From assembly GCA_019120675.1 (NCBI GenBank), contig DWUQ01000150.1:1-14454 (forward strand): a stretch of DNA of 14,454 nt. The letters are read 5' to 3'. The position numbers and the translations under genes were made by a program. Source of the stretch: Candidatus Paenalcaligenes intestinipullorum. GTDB lineage: Bacteria > Pseudomonadota > Gammaproteobacteria > Burkholderiales > Burkholderiaceae_B. Within the stretch, counting starts at the first letter, position 1; each line of letters opens with the position of its first letter. Below are positions 14,335 to 14,454 of the stretch, one piece after another. The notes beneath the pieces were generated by a model, which searched no databases, was not told the DNA's origin, and was given only the letters and a program-made list of their open reading frames with translations.

Positions 14335-14454
14335 TTATTTTGAAGCCTTCGAGCGGCTGAATTTACTTTCTTGGCCGCGTAGCAGTCGTTGGATATTCGG
14401 GGCGTGACGCCAAATCAATAAGGCACTCAGCACAATCAAGCTAAGTGCCATTTC
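14335..14454 (-). CDS. plsY: glycerol-3-phosphate acyltransferase PlsY, C-terminal end
   Basis: The minus-strand frame is open from the window edge (14454) to a TAA at 14337-14335 and codes for 39 residues. They match the end of PlsY: a last membrane helix (ALSLIVLSALLIWRH), then NIQRLLRGQESKF, where E. coli PlsY has DNIQRLWRRQETKIW. PlsY is the inner-membrane enzyme that acylates glycerol-3-phosphate with acyl-phosphate at the first step of phospholipid synthesis. A plsY gene beside tsaD is a common arrangement in proteobacteria, which supports the call. The catalytic motifs lie outside the window. Confidence 0.9.
   Translation of the reverse strand, partial: EMALSLIVLSALLIWRHAPNIQRLLRGQESKFSRSKASK

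Overview
The window is a densely packed bacterial chromosome segment of about 14.5 kb. It holds 16 protein-coding genes, two of them cut by the window edges, and no rRNA, tRNA, CRISPR array, phage gene or intact transposon. Gene content and order (truA-trpF, tadA-ldcA, tsaD beside plsY), a CrcB resembling the Bordetella Fluc channel, and mid GC content suggest a betaproteobacterium of the order Burkholderiales, perhaps a lower-GC member of the Alcaligenaceae. That placement is inference from gene order and protein character, not from a phylogenetic marker.

Left part (1-4862): the 3' end of truA (tRNA pseudouridine synthase), trpF (tryptophan pathway), then an inner-membrane protein joining an Lgt-like membrane region to a thioredoxin domain, ending in a strong GC-rich terminator hairpin. 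That hairpin resembles the end of an IS200/IS605-type element. Next comes a divergent pair, an SBF/bile-acid-symporter-like transporter (minus) and an AraC-family regulator (plus), probably a regulator/target pair. The regulator meets crcB (fluoride channel, minus) tail to tail. crcB is divergent from yajQ (nucleotide-binding protein).

Middle part (4866-9816): a YadGH-type ABC-2 exporter (permease and ATPase with overlapping genes, minus) is divergent from tadA (tRNA adenosine deaminase). tadA is followed closely by ldcA (LD-carboxypeptidase with an unusual His-rich tail) and a YbiT-type ABC-F ATPase.

Right part (9828-14454): a YigZ/IMPACT-family protein and a small MscS-family channel run on the plus strand into a convergent thioredoxin. 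An AzgA-type purine permease lies upstream of the thioredoxin on the same strand, with a hairpin terminator between them. tsaD (t6A synthesis) is divergent from the permease and convergent with the 3' end of plsY.

Most of this is ordinary housekeeping content and I see no convincing new multi-gene system. The items worth a second look are the Lgt-like/thioredoxin fusion, the IS605-like hairpin at its stop codon, the His-rich tail on LdcA, a terminator-like hairpin buried in the coding end of the MscS gene, a terminator placed directly before the thioredoxin ribosome-binding site, and convergent genes packed with almost no space between them.
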